DNA from: Bacteroidales bacterium UBA4353
Lineage (GTDB): Bacteria; Bacteroidota; Bacteroidia; Bacteroidales; Paludibacteraceae
Direction of reading: 5' to 3'
DNA length: 8,661 bases
NCBI GenBank assembly: GCA_002394025.1
Contig: DGSV01000120.1
Location: 1-8,661 of the forward strand
Shown one piece after another: positions 1 through 7,831 of the stretch (position 1 is its first letter; each line of letters opens with the position of its first letter). A program made the translations under genes and the position numbers. The notes below the pieces were generated by a model that made no database searches, was not told where the DNA came from, and was given only the letters and a program-made list of their open reading frames with translations.

Positions 1-75
1 AGAAAAATAGAGAAAAGATTTACGATTTGACAATTTACTATTTGACTATTGATTTAGTGATTGAGTAATTTAGTC
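1..75. other. AT-rich low-complexity intergenic DNA
   Basis: This stretch is made of degenerate ATTT/GATT-type words. The heptamer ATTTGAC occurs at 25-31 and again at 40-46, which gives an imperfect repeat with a period of about 15 bp. No open frame, promoter or RNA gene can be supported. It may be the 3' flank of a gene lying left of the window. Confidence 0.5.
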
Positions 76-220
76 AAGGAGTGCGGATGCCACTCCTCCC
101 CTGCCGAAGGGCAATCCGAGTCAAAAACTCCTCCCCTGCCGAATGAAGGGGTGAAGAAAAATTTGCAATATCTCCGCAAATTTTTCGATGAAAAGCACAG
201 TGTGCTTTTCTGAACTCCTT
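76..220. repeat. Compact intergenic repeat element with nested hairpins
   Basis: The block is bounded by a 7-bp inverted pair, AAGGAGT (76-82) and ACTCCTT (214-220). Inside it a 17-bp direct repeat, ACTCCTCCCCTGCCGAA, occurs at 92-108 and 127-143. A 6-bp hairpin (78-83 with 91-96) overlaps the left boundary. An 11-bp perfect hairpin lies at 156-186 and a near-perfect palindrome at 190-210. Just outside, GCCC-GCA-GGGC (229-239) adds another short hairpin. The arrangement resembles a small non-autonomous intergenic element of the kind scattered through Bacteroidales genomes. That comparison is from general recollection; no second copy or target-site duplication can be seen here. The minus-strand open frame across it (74-256) looks incidental. 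Confidence 0.45.
156..186. terminator. 11-bp AT-rich hairpin, possible bidirectional terminator
   Basis: GAAAAATTTGC (156-166) pairs perfectly with GCAAATTTTTC (176-186) around a 9-nt loop. The 3' arm ends in five T's, and the opposite strand is symmetric, so it could stop transcription from either side. A second palindrome (GAAAAGCA 190-197 with TGCTTTTC 203-210, 5-nt loop) follows directly. The stem is rich in A/T rather than G/C, so terminator function is uncertain. It could equally be a structural part of the surrounding repeat element. Confidence 0.35.
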
Positions 221-330
221 AATCCGGTGCCCGCAGGGCGGAGGGGTAACAGTCATTTAATATTACTGCCTAATCAACTACCTTGATGACTATAATAGAT
301 TTTGTTCTTCGTTCAATAAATCACATGGAT

Positions 331-1275
331 ATGAAAAAAATTCTCAATATAATCCTGATCTCTTGTCTCTCGCTGCTTTTTGTCGGCTGCAAGGATGACG
401 AACCGCAAAAACCGTCTATATTCATTGACGACACATCCGAAAACGCCATCACAGCGGACTTCGACAAATGGCTCGTGGAGACATATACAAAACGCTATAA
501 CGTTGACTTCCAGTATAAACTCGTTGACAGCAATACCGACGAGTCATACAACCTCTCGCCAACGGACTACGAACGCTCCAAGGAACTCGCGCACGTCATC
601 AACTACCTATGGTTCGATGTTTACTCCAAGGTCGTTTACGATGACTTCCTCAAACTCTACGGACCGCGCATCATCATGCTCGTGGGCAGTTATGCAGTCA
701 ACGCCAGCAACCACACTATCACTCTCGGTACTGCCGAAGGTGGTATCAAGGTTACGCTCTATGGTATGAACGAACTCAAGATGAACGATATCAATATGCT
801 CAACGAGTTCATATTCGAAACAATGCACCATGAGTTCTCGCATATTCTGCACCAGACAAAGGTCTATCCCAAAGAGTTCGAACAACTCACTCCCGGCTCT
901 TATAGCCCCACAGGATGGCAAAACCGCACCGACAAGGAAGCACGCCAAATGGGCTTTGTGGGAGCATACGCCTCAAGCCAGCCCCGCGAGGATTTCGTGG
1001 AAACAATAGCTCGCTACATCACCAACGATGATGAAGGATGGGAAAAAATTCTCGCTGATGCCAGACAAGGCGAAGTAACAAAGGGTGTTACCGGCGAAGA
1101 CATGATACTCCAGAAATGGGAAATAGCGCGAACATGGCTCGCCGACAAATGGCAGATATCTCTTGAAGACCTCCGAGCCGAAGTGCAATTAAGACAAAAG
1201 AACCTTATTCCGCACTATCAGGACATCCTTAATGACGACTTCTCTTTCCTTGACGAACAACGTCAAAACAATTGA
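331..1275 (+). CDS. Putative zinc-metallopeptidase lipoprotein (Peptidase_Mx1 / SusCD-associated type)
   Basis: Predicted surface lipoprotein of 314 residues with a metal-dependent hydrolase motif. The N-terminus MKKILNIILISCLSLLFVGC is a type II signal peptide with lipobox FVGC and Cys20. The acidic stretch after it (KDDE) matches the Bacteroidota lipoprotein surface-export signal. HEFSH at residues 167-171, followed by Gln175, gives the HExxHxxxQ pattern that I associate with the 'substrate import-associated zinc metallohydrolase lipoprotein' family. The EDFVE segment at 220-224 probably supplies the third zinc ligand. Family members usually sit beside SusC/SusD transporter pairs; none is visible here. 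The next gene starts 61 nt downstream with no terminator between, so the two are probably co-transcribed. I chose ATG 331 because it puts the signal peptide at the very start. ATG 325, ATG 286 and TTG 283 are in frame but would add residues before it. Substrate and activity are not deducible. Confidence 0.88.
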   Translation: MKKILNIILISCLSLLFVGCKDDEPQKPSIFIDDTSENAITADFDKWLVETYTKRYNVDFQYKLVDSNTDESYNLSPTDYERSKELAHVINYLWFDVYSKVVYDDFLKLYGPRIIMLVGSYAVNASNHTITLGTAEGGIKVTLYGMNELKMNDINMLNEFIFETMHHEFSHILHQTKVYPKEFEQLTPGSYSPTGWQNRTDKEARQMGFVGAYASSQPREDFVETIARYITNDDEGWEKILADARQGEVTKGVTGEDMILQKWEIARTWLADKWQISLEDLRAEVQLRQKNLIPHYQDILNDDFSFLDEQRQNN

Positions 1276-1336
1276 AGACAGCCAAACTGATGAACAATCG
1301 GAGATTAACTAACAACGAACAACAGTACATCACATC

Positions 1337-2647
1337 ATGAAGCATACAGCAAAATATCTCATACTATTGACGGCTTTGGCTCTCGTCACCATATCATGCA
1401 AGCGAACCGAAGATGACATCTTCTCCGAAAACCCGGTGACGCGACTCAACAACTACGCCTCAGAAACATATAGCCAACTCGTCGCAGCATCTAACGGTTG
1501 GGAAGTGCTCTATTTCATGGAACCTTCGTCAGCAGGATACGCCATAATTATGAAATTCAACGAAGACGGCACAGTTAAAATGGCTACAAAAAATCCTGTC
1601 TCATCCAACAACAAGTATGTTACTGACGAAAGCCTCTGGGAACTTATCAAAGAATCCGGTGCCATAATCTCGTTCCCGACATGGAACGATGTCATGCATG
1701 CCTTCTCTGACCCAAAATCTGATGGAATAGGGCTAGGTGGCGACTATGAATTTGTTGTCAAAGAACACTCCAATAGTTATATGCGTGTCACAGGACGCAA
1801 AAACGGCGCGCAGATATTTATGTATCCACTGCCGGCAGACCTCGCGTGGGAAGACTACTTCGCGCAAATTGATGCCACTAACGACCGTATGTTCACCGGC
1901 AACAATGAGATACTCTTCAACCTTGTGCGCAATGGCGAAAAACAACCCGTGCGCTTCGAAGACAACTACTTCGGATGGTCGGTAGGTGACACAGCAGCCT
2001 ATATCTACGGATTTATCACAACTCCGCGAGGCATATCGTTCTATTATCAAGATGGTATCGAAGTCGGAGACAAACTGGCGCAAGACTTCGTCTTCAACGA
2101 CGAAAACACGCGGCTCACCTGCATCAATGAGGGCATTGACGCGTACTTCGAAGCCTACTACACTGCTGCCGAATTCCTCAAATTCAAACTCGGAGAATAT
2201 GCCGCATGGAAAGTTGACAATAACGACCTGGGAGCGGAAACAAAAACAGCGCTCGACGACTTCGTAACGACTATAGCCAACAGTTCCACGCAGGAAAACC
2301 AGAAAAGACGTATCACGGAATTTAGGCTCAAACAAAACAAAAGCAAACAATATCAGATTGAAATAGTATATCGCATCGCCAATGACATCAAGTCTGCCTT
2401 CGTCAATGTTGACATTGTTTTTGACGGCGAAAAGATGACTCTGACATACCTCAGTGCTGACGATAACGCACAAGCACTCTTCAAACGTTCAGCAGCCAAT
2501 GACCTTGATGCCGGTATCCAAAATTTCAAAAATATATTTGAAGGTACATACACGCTGCAGTCTGCCATGGGAGGAACTCTCAATATGTCTGCTATAAGAC
2601 TGACAGACATCAATAACAGCAACAGAAACCTTAGAGTGAATTTATAA
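1337..2647 (+). CDS. DUF4302 family lipoprotein
   Basis: Predicted lipoprotein of 436 residues. The signal peptide runs through about residue 20, ending TIS-C21, a loose lipobox that is tolerated in Bacteroidota. The acidic run after it (KRTEDD) suggests surface export. The N-terminal part, with NGW at 53-55 and SAGYAIIMKFNEDGTV at 65-80, matches my memory of DUF4302, a family of unknown function found mostly in Bacteroidota next to SusC/SusD and the zinc-metallohydrolase lipoprotein. The rest is a beta-rich sequence with no catalytic motif I can recognise. It lies 61 nt after the metallopeptidase gene and 20 nt before the T9SS cargo gene, so it is probably the middle gene of an operon. A role as an accessory substrate-binding protein is inference. 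The family call is fairly secure and the function is unknown. Confidence 0.82.
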   Translation: MKHTAKYLILLTALALVTISCKRTEDDIFSENPVTRLNNYASETYSQLVAASNGWEVLYFMEPSSAGYAIIMKFNEDGTVKMATKNPVSSNNKYVTDESLWELIKESGAIISFPTWNDVMHAFSDPKSDGIGLGGDYEFVVKEHSNSYMRVTGRKNGAQIFMYPLPADLAWEDYFAQIDATNDRMFTGNNEILFNLVRNGEKQPVRFEDNYFGWSVGDTAAYIYGFITTPRGISFYYQDGIEVGDKLAQDFVFNDENTRLTCINEGIDAYFEAYYTAAEFLKFKLGEYAAWKVDNNDLGAETKTALDDFVTTIANSSTQENQKRRITEFRLKQNKSKQYQIEIVYRIANDIKSAFVNVDIVFDGEKMTLTYLSADDNAQALFKRSAANDLDAGIQNFKNIFEGTYTLQSAMGGTLNMSAIRLTDINNSNRNLRVNL

Positions 2648-2667
2648 ATCATTAAATATCCATCACT

Positions 2668-4881
2668 ATGAAGAAAGCATTTTTACTACTTATTCTAGCC
2701 GCAAGCGTAACGTTCTCGTTTGCGCAACATGTTGAGCATAGCACCATTGCCCAACAAAAACAATTTGCTAAACCAGCAGTTAAAAAGCAGTCTAAAATAA
2801 ATCCGCAAGCAACTTCTGTGGTAAAGTTTGACGCTAAACACAATGCTATCGTAAACCCACTGCTCCTCAAAGATGCCAAACAGGCTCTCGCTGGCAAAAG
2901 ATTTCGTCACAACATTCCCGTTGTTACCCAAACGGACACGCTGATTGCTGGTTATGCGCGCCCTGAAGGCTCACTCTATCTCGGATTCGACAAACTCGGC
3001 TACGGACTACATTTCAACTATCCGACTCTTGTAGGTTCTTGGCTCAATGGAGTGGACGCATGGACATATTATAACACATCATACTCCAACAGCCCACTCA
3101 CATATACTTGGGATACCTATTGGAATGATGCCGCACAGTACTATGAGGAACAAATCGCTAACAGCACATCAATAGCCGAAAGCGATAAAGAAGGCTATCG
3201 CAAACACTATCACACTTACGCTCGCATAGGTGGCAAACAACAAATCGTTGACGACAACTTCGTTGATTCTATACCTGCTCAAGAGTTCACACCTTGGGGT
3301 TATGGTTACACCACACTGCGCCCCGTGCTCATCGCAAGCAACGGAACACTCGCCGACACTTTCGCCATCAATATGTTCTATCCGCAAGGTGAAGACCTCT
3401 ATGAAACAACCATCGACCCCGAAACGGGAACCTCAGTTGATGTTATGGTTGAAGATCCTGAGACCGGAGAACAAGTGCACAAACTCAAAACCGTGTATGA
3501 CGTGATGCTCGAAAACGGCTCTATAACAAGCGGAGACATAAACCCATTTGAAATACTTGACGCTGATGGATTCTGGCCTCTGACAGCACTACCTGCATTC
3601 TACCTCTTTGATGAGTATAACTCAAGCTTTGAACCCAATACATATTCCAACTATGGTATGTATCAGTTCACAAGTAGAGACCGCTCAACATGGGGATACA
3701 ACTATGGCTCTAACGAACAACTCTACTACAAATTTGATAACCTTGGTCAATATGCAGGCATAGACTCTATCAAACCGGAAATCATCGTTGTGGCTTTCGA
3801 TAAACCTATGTCACCGCTCTATGTGCATGACATCACACTGCCTATCTTTGCCTTTGACGACGAGGGAAAACTTACAAAACCTGTATTCAACCAAATCAAT
3901 ATTGACATCTTCGATTCTGAATTCAATGTGCTGACATCAACCTCAGCAACTCTTGCCGATACCACAACAAGCCGCTTTGGAGGACAAATGCTGCATTTCG
4001 CCATTAAAGAAACTGACGATTATGGCGAGATACTCTCTGAAGGTATCACCCTCAGCGATGAATTCTATGTCCGCATCACCGGACATACCGAAGAAGGCAA
4101 TAATGTCGGTATCCTCTCAGGTTATGAACCCTACGAGTTACTTGGTGTTACGCAAATTTTCACATCGGGAGATGAAACTTCTTATTGCCTCAATGATTGG
4201 AGCCCGATGGTTATTCTCAATGGTAACTTCATGACACTGCAATCTACCGAAGAAAGCCTCGAAAACGGACAACTTGACGAAGTAGTCGAAATAGAAATGG
4301 TTCAAGAAAGCGATGGCTATTACTATGGTTATGCTCCCAATCCTGACTATCCGGCTAATTCAAACTACCAATACTCATTGCTTGGATTCTATGCCAGCTA
4401 CATACCCGTGGATACTCTTGCCAACAATGCCTACACCTATGACATATCAATGCCCGAAAACTATGATATAGACTTCGAAATAGATAATGAAGGCTACGTA
4501 TTCTGGAACGACTATCACTATGCGAATGTATATATCGTATCTCTCAACGGACAATTCCAAGCGGGTGACGAAATCAAGATATCAAAATACGGACGTTCAA
4601 TCACCTTCCGCGTTACCAATAGCTCAGAAGGCTCTGCCATCAAGAATGTGTCAGAAAGCGGAAACGCGCGTGTTGACCAATATAACGGCAACTTCCGTCT
4701 GACTTATACCAACGACTTCGACCGCGTTGAAATGATTGCTGCCAACGGACAGGTTGTTGCTAAACACAACCTCCCGCAAGGCGGAAATTATTCCATCAAT
4801 GCCGAAGCAATGCCTAACGGAGTGTATATGTTCCGCCTTTCAGGCAAAAACGCCACAGAAATTCTCAGAGCTGTTAAGTAA
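2668..4881 (+). CDS. Large secreted protein with T9SS type A C-terminal sorting domain
   Basis: Secreted protein of 737 residues. MKKAFLLLILAASVTFSFA is a standard Sec signal peptide, with likely cleavage before Gln20. The last 75 residues or so form a T9SS type A sorting domain: a short beta-rich module containing VEMIAANGQVV, then MPNGVYMFRLSGKN and the terminal basic ending RAVK. Such proteins cross the outer membrane by the Por/T9SS machinery, lose the C-terminal domain, and are released or attached to the surface. The 640 or so residues between are rich in Tyr, Asn and acidic residues and look beta-structured. I recognise no catalytic motif or named domain there. The start lies 20 nt after the DUF4302 gene, so it is probably the last gene of that operon, followed by a clear terminator. 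It might be an adhesin, a binding protein or an unrecognised enzyme. The T9SS call is strong and the function is unknown. Confidence 0.88.
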   Translation: MKKAFLLLILAASVTFSFAQHVEHSTIAQQKQFAKPAVKKQSKINPQATSVVKFDAKHNAIVNPLLLKDAKQALAGKRFRHNIPVVTQTDTLIAGYARPEGSLYLGFDKLGYGLHFNYPTLVGSWLNGVDAWTYYNTSYSNSPLTYTWDTYWNDAAQYYEEQIANSTSIAESDKEGYRKHYHTYARIGGKQQIVDDNFVDSIPAQEFTPWGYGYTTLRPVLIASNGTLADTFAINMFYPQGEDLYETTIDPETGTSVDVMVEDPETGEQVHKLKTVYDVMLENGSITSGDINPFEILDADGFWPLTALPAFYLFDEYNSSFEPNTYSNYGMYQFTSRDRSTWGYNYGSNEQLYYKFDNLGQYAGIDSIKPEIIVVAFDKPMSPLYVHDITLPIFAFDDEGKLTKPVFNQINIDIFDSEFNVLTSTSATLADTTTSRFGGQMLHFAIKETDDYGEILSEGITLSDEFYVRITGHTEEGNNVGILSGYEPYELLGVTQIFTSGDETSYCLNDWSPMVILNGNFMTLQSTEESLENGQLDEVVEIEMVQESDGYYYGYAPNPDYPANSNYQYSLLGFYASYIPVDTLANNAYTYDISMPENYDIDFEIDNEGYVFWNDYHYANVYIVSLNGQFQAGDEIKISKYGRSITFRVTNSSEGSAIKNVSESGNARVDQYNGNFRLTYTNDFDRVEMIAANGQVVAKHNLPQGGNYSINAEAMPNGVYMFRLSGKNATEILRAVK

Positions 4882-4907
4882 AGTCTCTAACATACATTAA
4901 CATACCT

Positions 4908-4940
4908 CAAAAGCACGGACCTTGGAGCCGTGCTTTTGTC
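4908..4940 (+). terminator. Strong hairpin terminator after the lipoprotein/T9SS operon
   Basis: CAAAAGCACGG (4908-4918) pairs perfectly over 11 bp with CCGTGCTTTTG (4928-4938), with a 9-nt loop. The 3' arm carries a T4 run. It lies 27 nt after the stop codon of the T9SS cargo gene, as expected for an intrinsic terminator. The A-run on the 5' arm means it could also work on the opposite strand. Its last bases are also used by the following promoter. Confidence 0.85.
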
Positions 4941-4965
4941 GTATAGCCTATTTTTCGTAACTTTG
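4935..4965 (+). promoter_or_regulatory. Bacteroidota promoter of the acyltransferase gene, overlapping the terminator
   Basis: TTTG (4935-4938), exactly 19 nt, then TAACTTTG (4958-4965) matches the Bacteroides consensus TTTG-N19-TAnnTTTG. The -33 element is made of the last bases of the terminator's 3' arm. The -7 element ends only 7 nt before ATG 4973, so transcription should start at or within a few bases of the start codon, giving a very short or absent leader. Confidence 0.75.
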
Positions 4966-4972
4966 CCACGCA

Positions 4973-6106
4973 ATGACTAATAACACTCACAACCTAATCC
5001 AGCAACGCAACTCCAATATGGAGCTGCTCAGAATCATTTGTATGCTGCTCATCGTGGCACACCACTTCATAGTACACGGATTTATAGTAAACCTCGAAGC
5101 CCTCAACACCACAATGACAACTGACAGAGTTATAGGCACCGCACTGAACTCTATTCACGTCAGTATCAACTGCTTCATACTCATATCAGGATATTTCGGG
5201 ATACATTTTCGACTCCGTTCACTACTCAAACTCTATCTCACTATGCTCTTCTTTGCAGTGGGCTATTATCTGCTCACTGTCGCACTCGGCGACAAAACTT
5301 TCCTCTGGAGCCAACTGGGATACGTCAGCAGAACATTCAGCCACGGACCTTGGTGGTTCATGGTCAGATACTTCTACCTGTTTATGCTCGCACCACTCAT
5401 CAACTATGCCATACAAAATATTGACAAACGAACATTCCTGACAATACTGCTCATGATGACTTTCGTCAATGTCGTCACAGGTTATTCAGGTCATTCCCTG
5501 AACAACTTATCAGGCAACAGCACAGCGCATTTCATCTTTGTTTATTGCATCGGACGATACATAAAAATCTATGCCAACCCCAAGAAAGAACACCGATGGC
5601 ATTACCTCGCCATAGCAATTCTCTGTATGGCACTCATCATCGCGGCATCAATCATCAACAAGTGGTACTACAACTTCACAATCCCCAACCTACGACTTAT
5701 GTACCACAATAACCCCCTCAACCTCATAGCCTCAATAGCCTTCTTTCTCTTCTTCTGCACCATCAACTTCCGCTCGCGAGCCGTCAACTGGATAGCCTCA
5801 GGCGTTCTCGCGGCATATCTGCTACAAGACAACTCTATGTATATAAGTAAGCAATATATCTACGGAACAGTAAAAAGCTGGTGGCAAGGCATCATCGGTG
5901 CCGACTCCTGGTGGGGACTCAATTACGACCTCAGATGGCTGCAATTTACAATACTCGTTATTGCCTTTTTGCTCATAGCGGTACTTATCGACAAACTATT
6001 CCGATTTGCTTTTCTTAACCCATTAATGACCATCTACGATAAAGCCGAACCGCGCTTCAAAATCGTCAGACAACAAATCATTAATTGGCTCAATACAAAA
6101 ATTTAA
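4973..6106 (+). CDS. Acyltransferase family 3 integral membrane protein
   Basis: Predicted inner-membrane acyltransferase of 377 residues (Acyl_transf_3, the O-acetyltransferase type). The cytosolic start carries the family motif RNSNMELLRI (12-21), followed by a first membrane helix ending in the His pair 30-31, the probable catalytic region. Next come NCFILISGYFG and the GPWWFMVRYFYLFMLAPLI segment, both typical of the family. About ten hydrophobic helices follow, which fits the usual length. Members transfer acetyl or similar groups to surface polysaccharides, lipids or peptides; the acceptor cannot be told from sequence. The gene has its own promoter and no glycan-synthesis genes beside it. 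I chose ATG 4973 because it keeps the RNSN motif; in-frame ATG 5018 would cut into it but would allow a leader of about 45 nt. There is no clear terminator before yidD, so read-through is possible. Confidence 0.92.
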   Translation: MTNNTHNLIQQRNSNMELLRIICMLLIVAHHFIVHGFIVNLEALNTTMTTDRVIGTALNSIHVSINCFILISGYFGIHFRLRSLLKLYLTMLFFAVGYYLLTVALGDKTFLWSQLGYVSRTFSHGPWWFMVRYFYLFMLAPLINYAIQNIDKRTFLTILLMMTFVNVVTGYSGHSLNNLSGNSTAHFIFVYCIGRYIKIYANPKKEHRWHYLAIAILCMALIIAASIINKWYYNFTIPNLRLMYHNNPLNLIASIAFFLFFCTINFRSRAVNWIASGVLAAYLLQDNSMYISKQYIYGTVKSWWQGIIGADSWWGLNYDLRWLQFTILVIAFLLIAVLIDKLFRFAFLNPLMTIYDKAEPRFKIVRQQIINWLNTKI

Positions 6107-6151
6107 TAGAATAGCGCTCTCAGTATGGCCCAGCCGTGGCGTGTCCAAGTG

Positions 6152-6177
6152 TCCTGCCTCCTGCCTCCTGCCTCCTG
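6152..6177 (+). repeat. Heptamer tandem repeat (TCCTGCC, 3.7 copies)
   Basis: TCCTGCC is repeated exactly at 6152-6158, 6159-6165 and 6166-6172, with a partial copy TCCTG at 6173-6177. It ends 10 nt before the yidD start codon, within the 81-nt gap after the acyltransferase gene. It is a slippage-prone microsatellite on a pyrimidine-rich strand. It lies in the untranslated region, so a change in copy number would not shift a reading frame but could alter spacing upstream of yidD. Confidence 0.85.
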
Positions 6178-6187
6178 ATTCTAAATA

Positions 6188-6409
6188 ATGAAAACAATAA
6201 TACGCAAAATATTCCTCATACCAGTCTATTTCTACCGGGCATGCATCAGCCCGCTGCTGCCGCCATCATGCCGCTATACACCTACCTGTTCACAATATAT
6301 GGTTGAGGCGGTACTCAAATACGGCATTTTTCGAGGTACATGGCTCGGAATTAAACGTATATTGAGGTGCCACCCTTGGGGAGGAAGCGGATACGACCCG
6401 GTACCATAA
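6188..6409 (+). CDS. yidD: Membrane protein insertion efficiency factor YidD
   Basis: Small protein of 73 residues that helps the YidC/Sec machinery insert proteins into the inner membrane, where it associates with the membrane through an amphipathic helix. The family signatures are complete: CRYTPTCSQY at 28-37 and RCHPWGGSGYDPVP at the C-terminus (60-73). The N-terminal basic and hydrophobic stretch (residues 2-20) also fits. The E. coli protein is about 85 residues, so this one is compact but ends at the conserved DPVP and appears whole. In many bacteria yidD lies beside rnpA or yidC; here neither is visible. It is followed after 20 nt by the DUF3078 gene, with which it probably shares a transcript. 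No TAnnTTTG promoter is visible in the 81-nt gap upstream, so expression may depend on read-through from the acyltransferase gene. Confidence 0.96.
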   Translation: MKTIIRKIFLIPVYFYRACISPLLPPSCRYTPTCSQYMVEAVLKYGIFRGTWLGIKRILRCHPWGGSGYDPVP

Positions 6410-6429
6410 CAATTATGCCGCACGGAAAT

Positions 6430-7734
6430 ATGCGTCAATTAATCAGCATATTACTCATCTCGCTCGAACTACTTTGCCATGCGCAAGTAGCAGATACTGT
6501 GCGTATCAGGCAGATATCAGAAAACGCCGACAGCATTAATAACGCGGTACTCACGCTCTCATTGCTTGATGCCTTGCATAAACAGAAAAAAGAATTGTTA
6601 GCCGCAGATACTTCAAAAACCACACTCAACCCATTTCAACTCAGTTTTGCAGACTCTGTACGCATAGCAAGCCATGTACAACTCCATGCCGCCACCAACC
6701 CTATGCTACTGCCACTATACCTCCCAATGTTAGATGATGACAGTGACAGCACAGACATCATAAGAAACCTGCGACGAACTACTATCCGGCATATCGCAAC
6801 ACGAAATCCCAAACTCATCAATGGTACCGAAAGACAACTAATTGCTTTAGCACAACAAATGCGCGACACGCCTATCAAACAAAAAGGCAAAACACTCATC
6901 AAAGTAATGCCACAACAATTTGAAGCCGTGCACACCGACCTGCCAAACGCTCTATGGACTAAAAGACTCAGAATACAACTGCAACTCACACAAAACTACG
7001 CTACTAAAAACTGGTATAAAGGCGCAGCCAACAGCATCGCGCTTCTCAGCGATGTCAAAGGACATATCACCTATGATAACAACCTGCGAATCAGTTGGAA
7101 AAACGAACTCGAATGGAGAAGCGGAGTCAGCACCGTCAGCGGTGATACACTACGAAAAGTAGCCGTCACAGACGACATGCTACGTATCAAATCAACATTC
7201 GCGTACAAAGCCATAAAAAAACTATACTACTCAGCCTATGTAGAAATGCAGACACAACTCTTCAGAACATACACAGGAACTGGCAGCCCTAAACTCAAAG
7301 CAACATTCTTTAACCCCTTGCGAATCAATGCCGGCATCGGACTTGAGTACAAACCAACAAAAAATATAACACTCAACGTGGCACCTGCGGCACTCAAATA
7401 CGTCTTCGTGGGAGATACGGCTAAAGTCGAACCTACACAATACGGAATAGCGAAAGGAAAAAAACAACTCGCGGAATTCGGCTCCACGATACTCTTTAAC
7501 TGGCATTACAGACCAATCTACGAAATAGAACTGGATACAAGACTCTTTTTCTACACTAACTACCACGCTGTGGAAATAGAACTCGAAATCAATGCCAATT
7601 TCATCATCAACCAATACCTCTCTGCGGTAGTTACCATCTACCCCAGATTCGATAATACCGTAAAACCAACAGCCGGCAACAGCCACTGGCAATTCAAAGA
7701 ATACATAAGCGTAGGCTTCTCCCACGTTTTCTGA
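6430..7734 (+). CDS. DUF3078 family outer-membrane beta-barrel protein
   Basis: Predicted exported protein of 434 residues. MRQLISILLISLELLCHA is a Sec signal peptide, with likely cleavage before Gln19. Residues from about 20 to 165 look largely helical and polar. From about Trp166 the sequence alternates hydrophobic and polar residues in strands rich in Tyr and Trp. It includes the NWYKGA motif at 184-189 and GIGLEYKP further on, which match DUF3078, an uncharacterised Bacteroidota family. The chain ends in Phe (SVGFSHVF), the usual C-terminal signal of outer-membrane barrels recognised by BamA. It follows yidD by 20 nt and is probably in the same transcript. ATG 6415, 5 nt after the yidD stop, is an equally possible start and would add five residues (MPHGN); I chose 6430 because it gives the cleaner signal peptide. 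Function is unknown. Confidence 0.8.
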   Translation: MRQLISILLISLELLCHAQVADTVRIRQISENADSINNAVLTLSLLDALHKQKKELLAADTSKTTLNPFQLSFADSVRIASHVQLHAATNPMLLPLYLPMLDDDSDSTDIIRNLRRTTIRHIATRNPKLINGTERQLIALAQQMRDTPIKQKGKTLIKVMPQQFEAVHTDLPNALWTKRLRIQLQLTQNYATKNWYKGAANSIALLSDVKGHITYDNNLRISWKNELEWRSGVSTVSGDTLRKVAVTDDMLRIKSTFAYKAIKKLYYSAYVEMQTQLFRTYTGTGSPKLKATFFNPLRINAGIGLEYKPTKNITLNVAPAALKYVFVGDTAKVEPTQYGIAKGKKQLAEFGSTILFNWHYRPIYEIELDTRLFFYTNYHAVEIELEINANFIINQYLSAVVTIYPRFDNTVKPTAGNSHWQFKEYISVGFSHVF

Positions 7735-7796
7735 CCAGTGTCCCTTTTCCCGTGTCAGTGTTCGTGTCTTTGTTCTGTGTCTTAGTTCGTGTCTTA

Positions 7797-7825
7797 GTTC
7801 GGTGGCGGCGCATAATTGCGCCGCT
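7797..7825 (+). repeat. Hairpin repeat, copy 1 of 3
   Basis: A 29-bp unit containing the perfect hairpin GCGGCGCA-TAAT-TGCGCCGC at 7805-7824, extended by one possible G-U pair. Copies 2 and 3 are identical over all 29 bp, loop included. A further similar flank lies upstream (TTCGTGTCTTAG), and CCTTTTGT follows. The first copy starts 63 nt after the DUF3078 stop. Confidence 0.9.
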
Positions 7826-7831
7826 CCTTTT
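7805..7831 (+). terminator. Probable terminator of the yidD-DUF3078 transcript (repeat copy 1)
   Basis: A G/C-rich 8-bp stem with a TAAT tetraloop is followed at once by CTCCTTTTG. This is the shape of a short intrinsic terminator on the + strand. No T-run follows the hairpin on the opposite strand, so it would act only on transcripts coming from DUF3078. It is the first such structure after that gene. The T-run is short and interrupted, so efficiency is unclear. Confidence 0.5.

Noticed and set aside
74..256. Minus-strand open frame of 60 residues
   Set aside because: It lies entirely in the intergenic repeat and hairpin block, with no recognisable domain.
296..304. TAGATTTTG as a -7 promoter element for the lipoprotein operon
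   Set aside because: It has three bases rather than two between TA and TTTG, and no TTTG lies at the required distance upstream.
283..330. Upstream TTG (283) and ATG (286, 325) starts for the metallopeptidase lipoprotein
   Set aside because: They would place up to 16 residues before the lipoprotein signal peptide. ATG 331 gives a standard MKK start.
1733..2473. Minus-strand open frame of 246 residues
   Set aside because: It is antisense to the DUF4302 gene, which has a signal peptide and family match. The shadow product is Val/Phe-rich with no motif.
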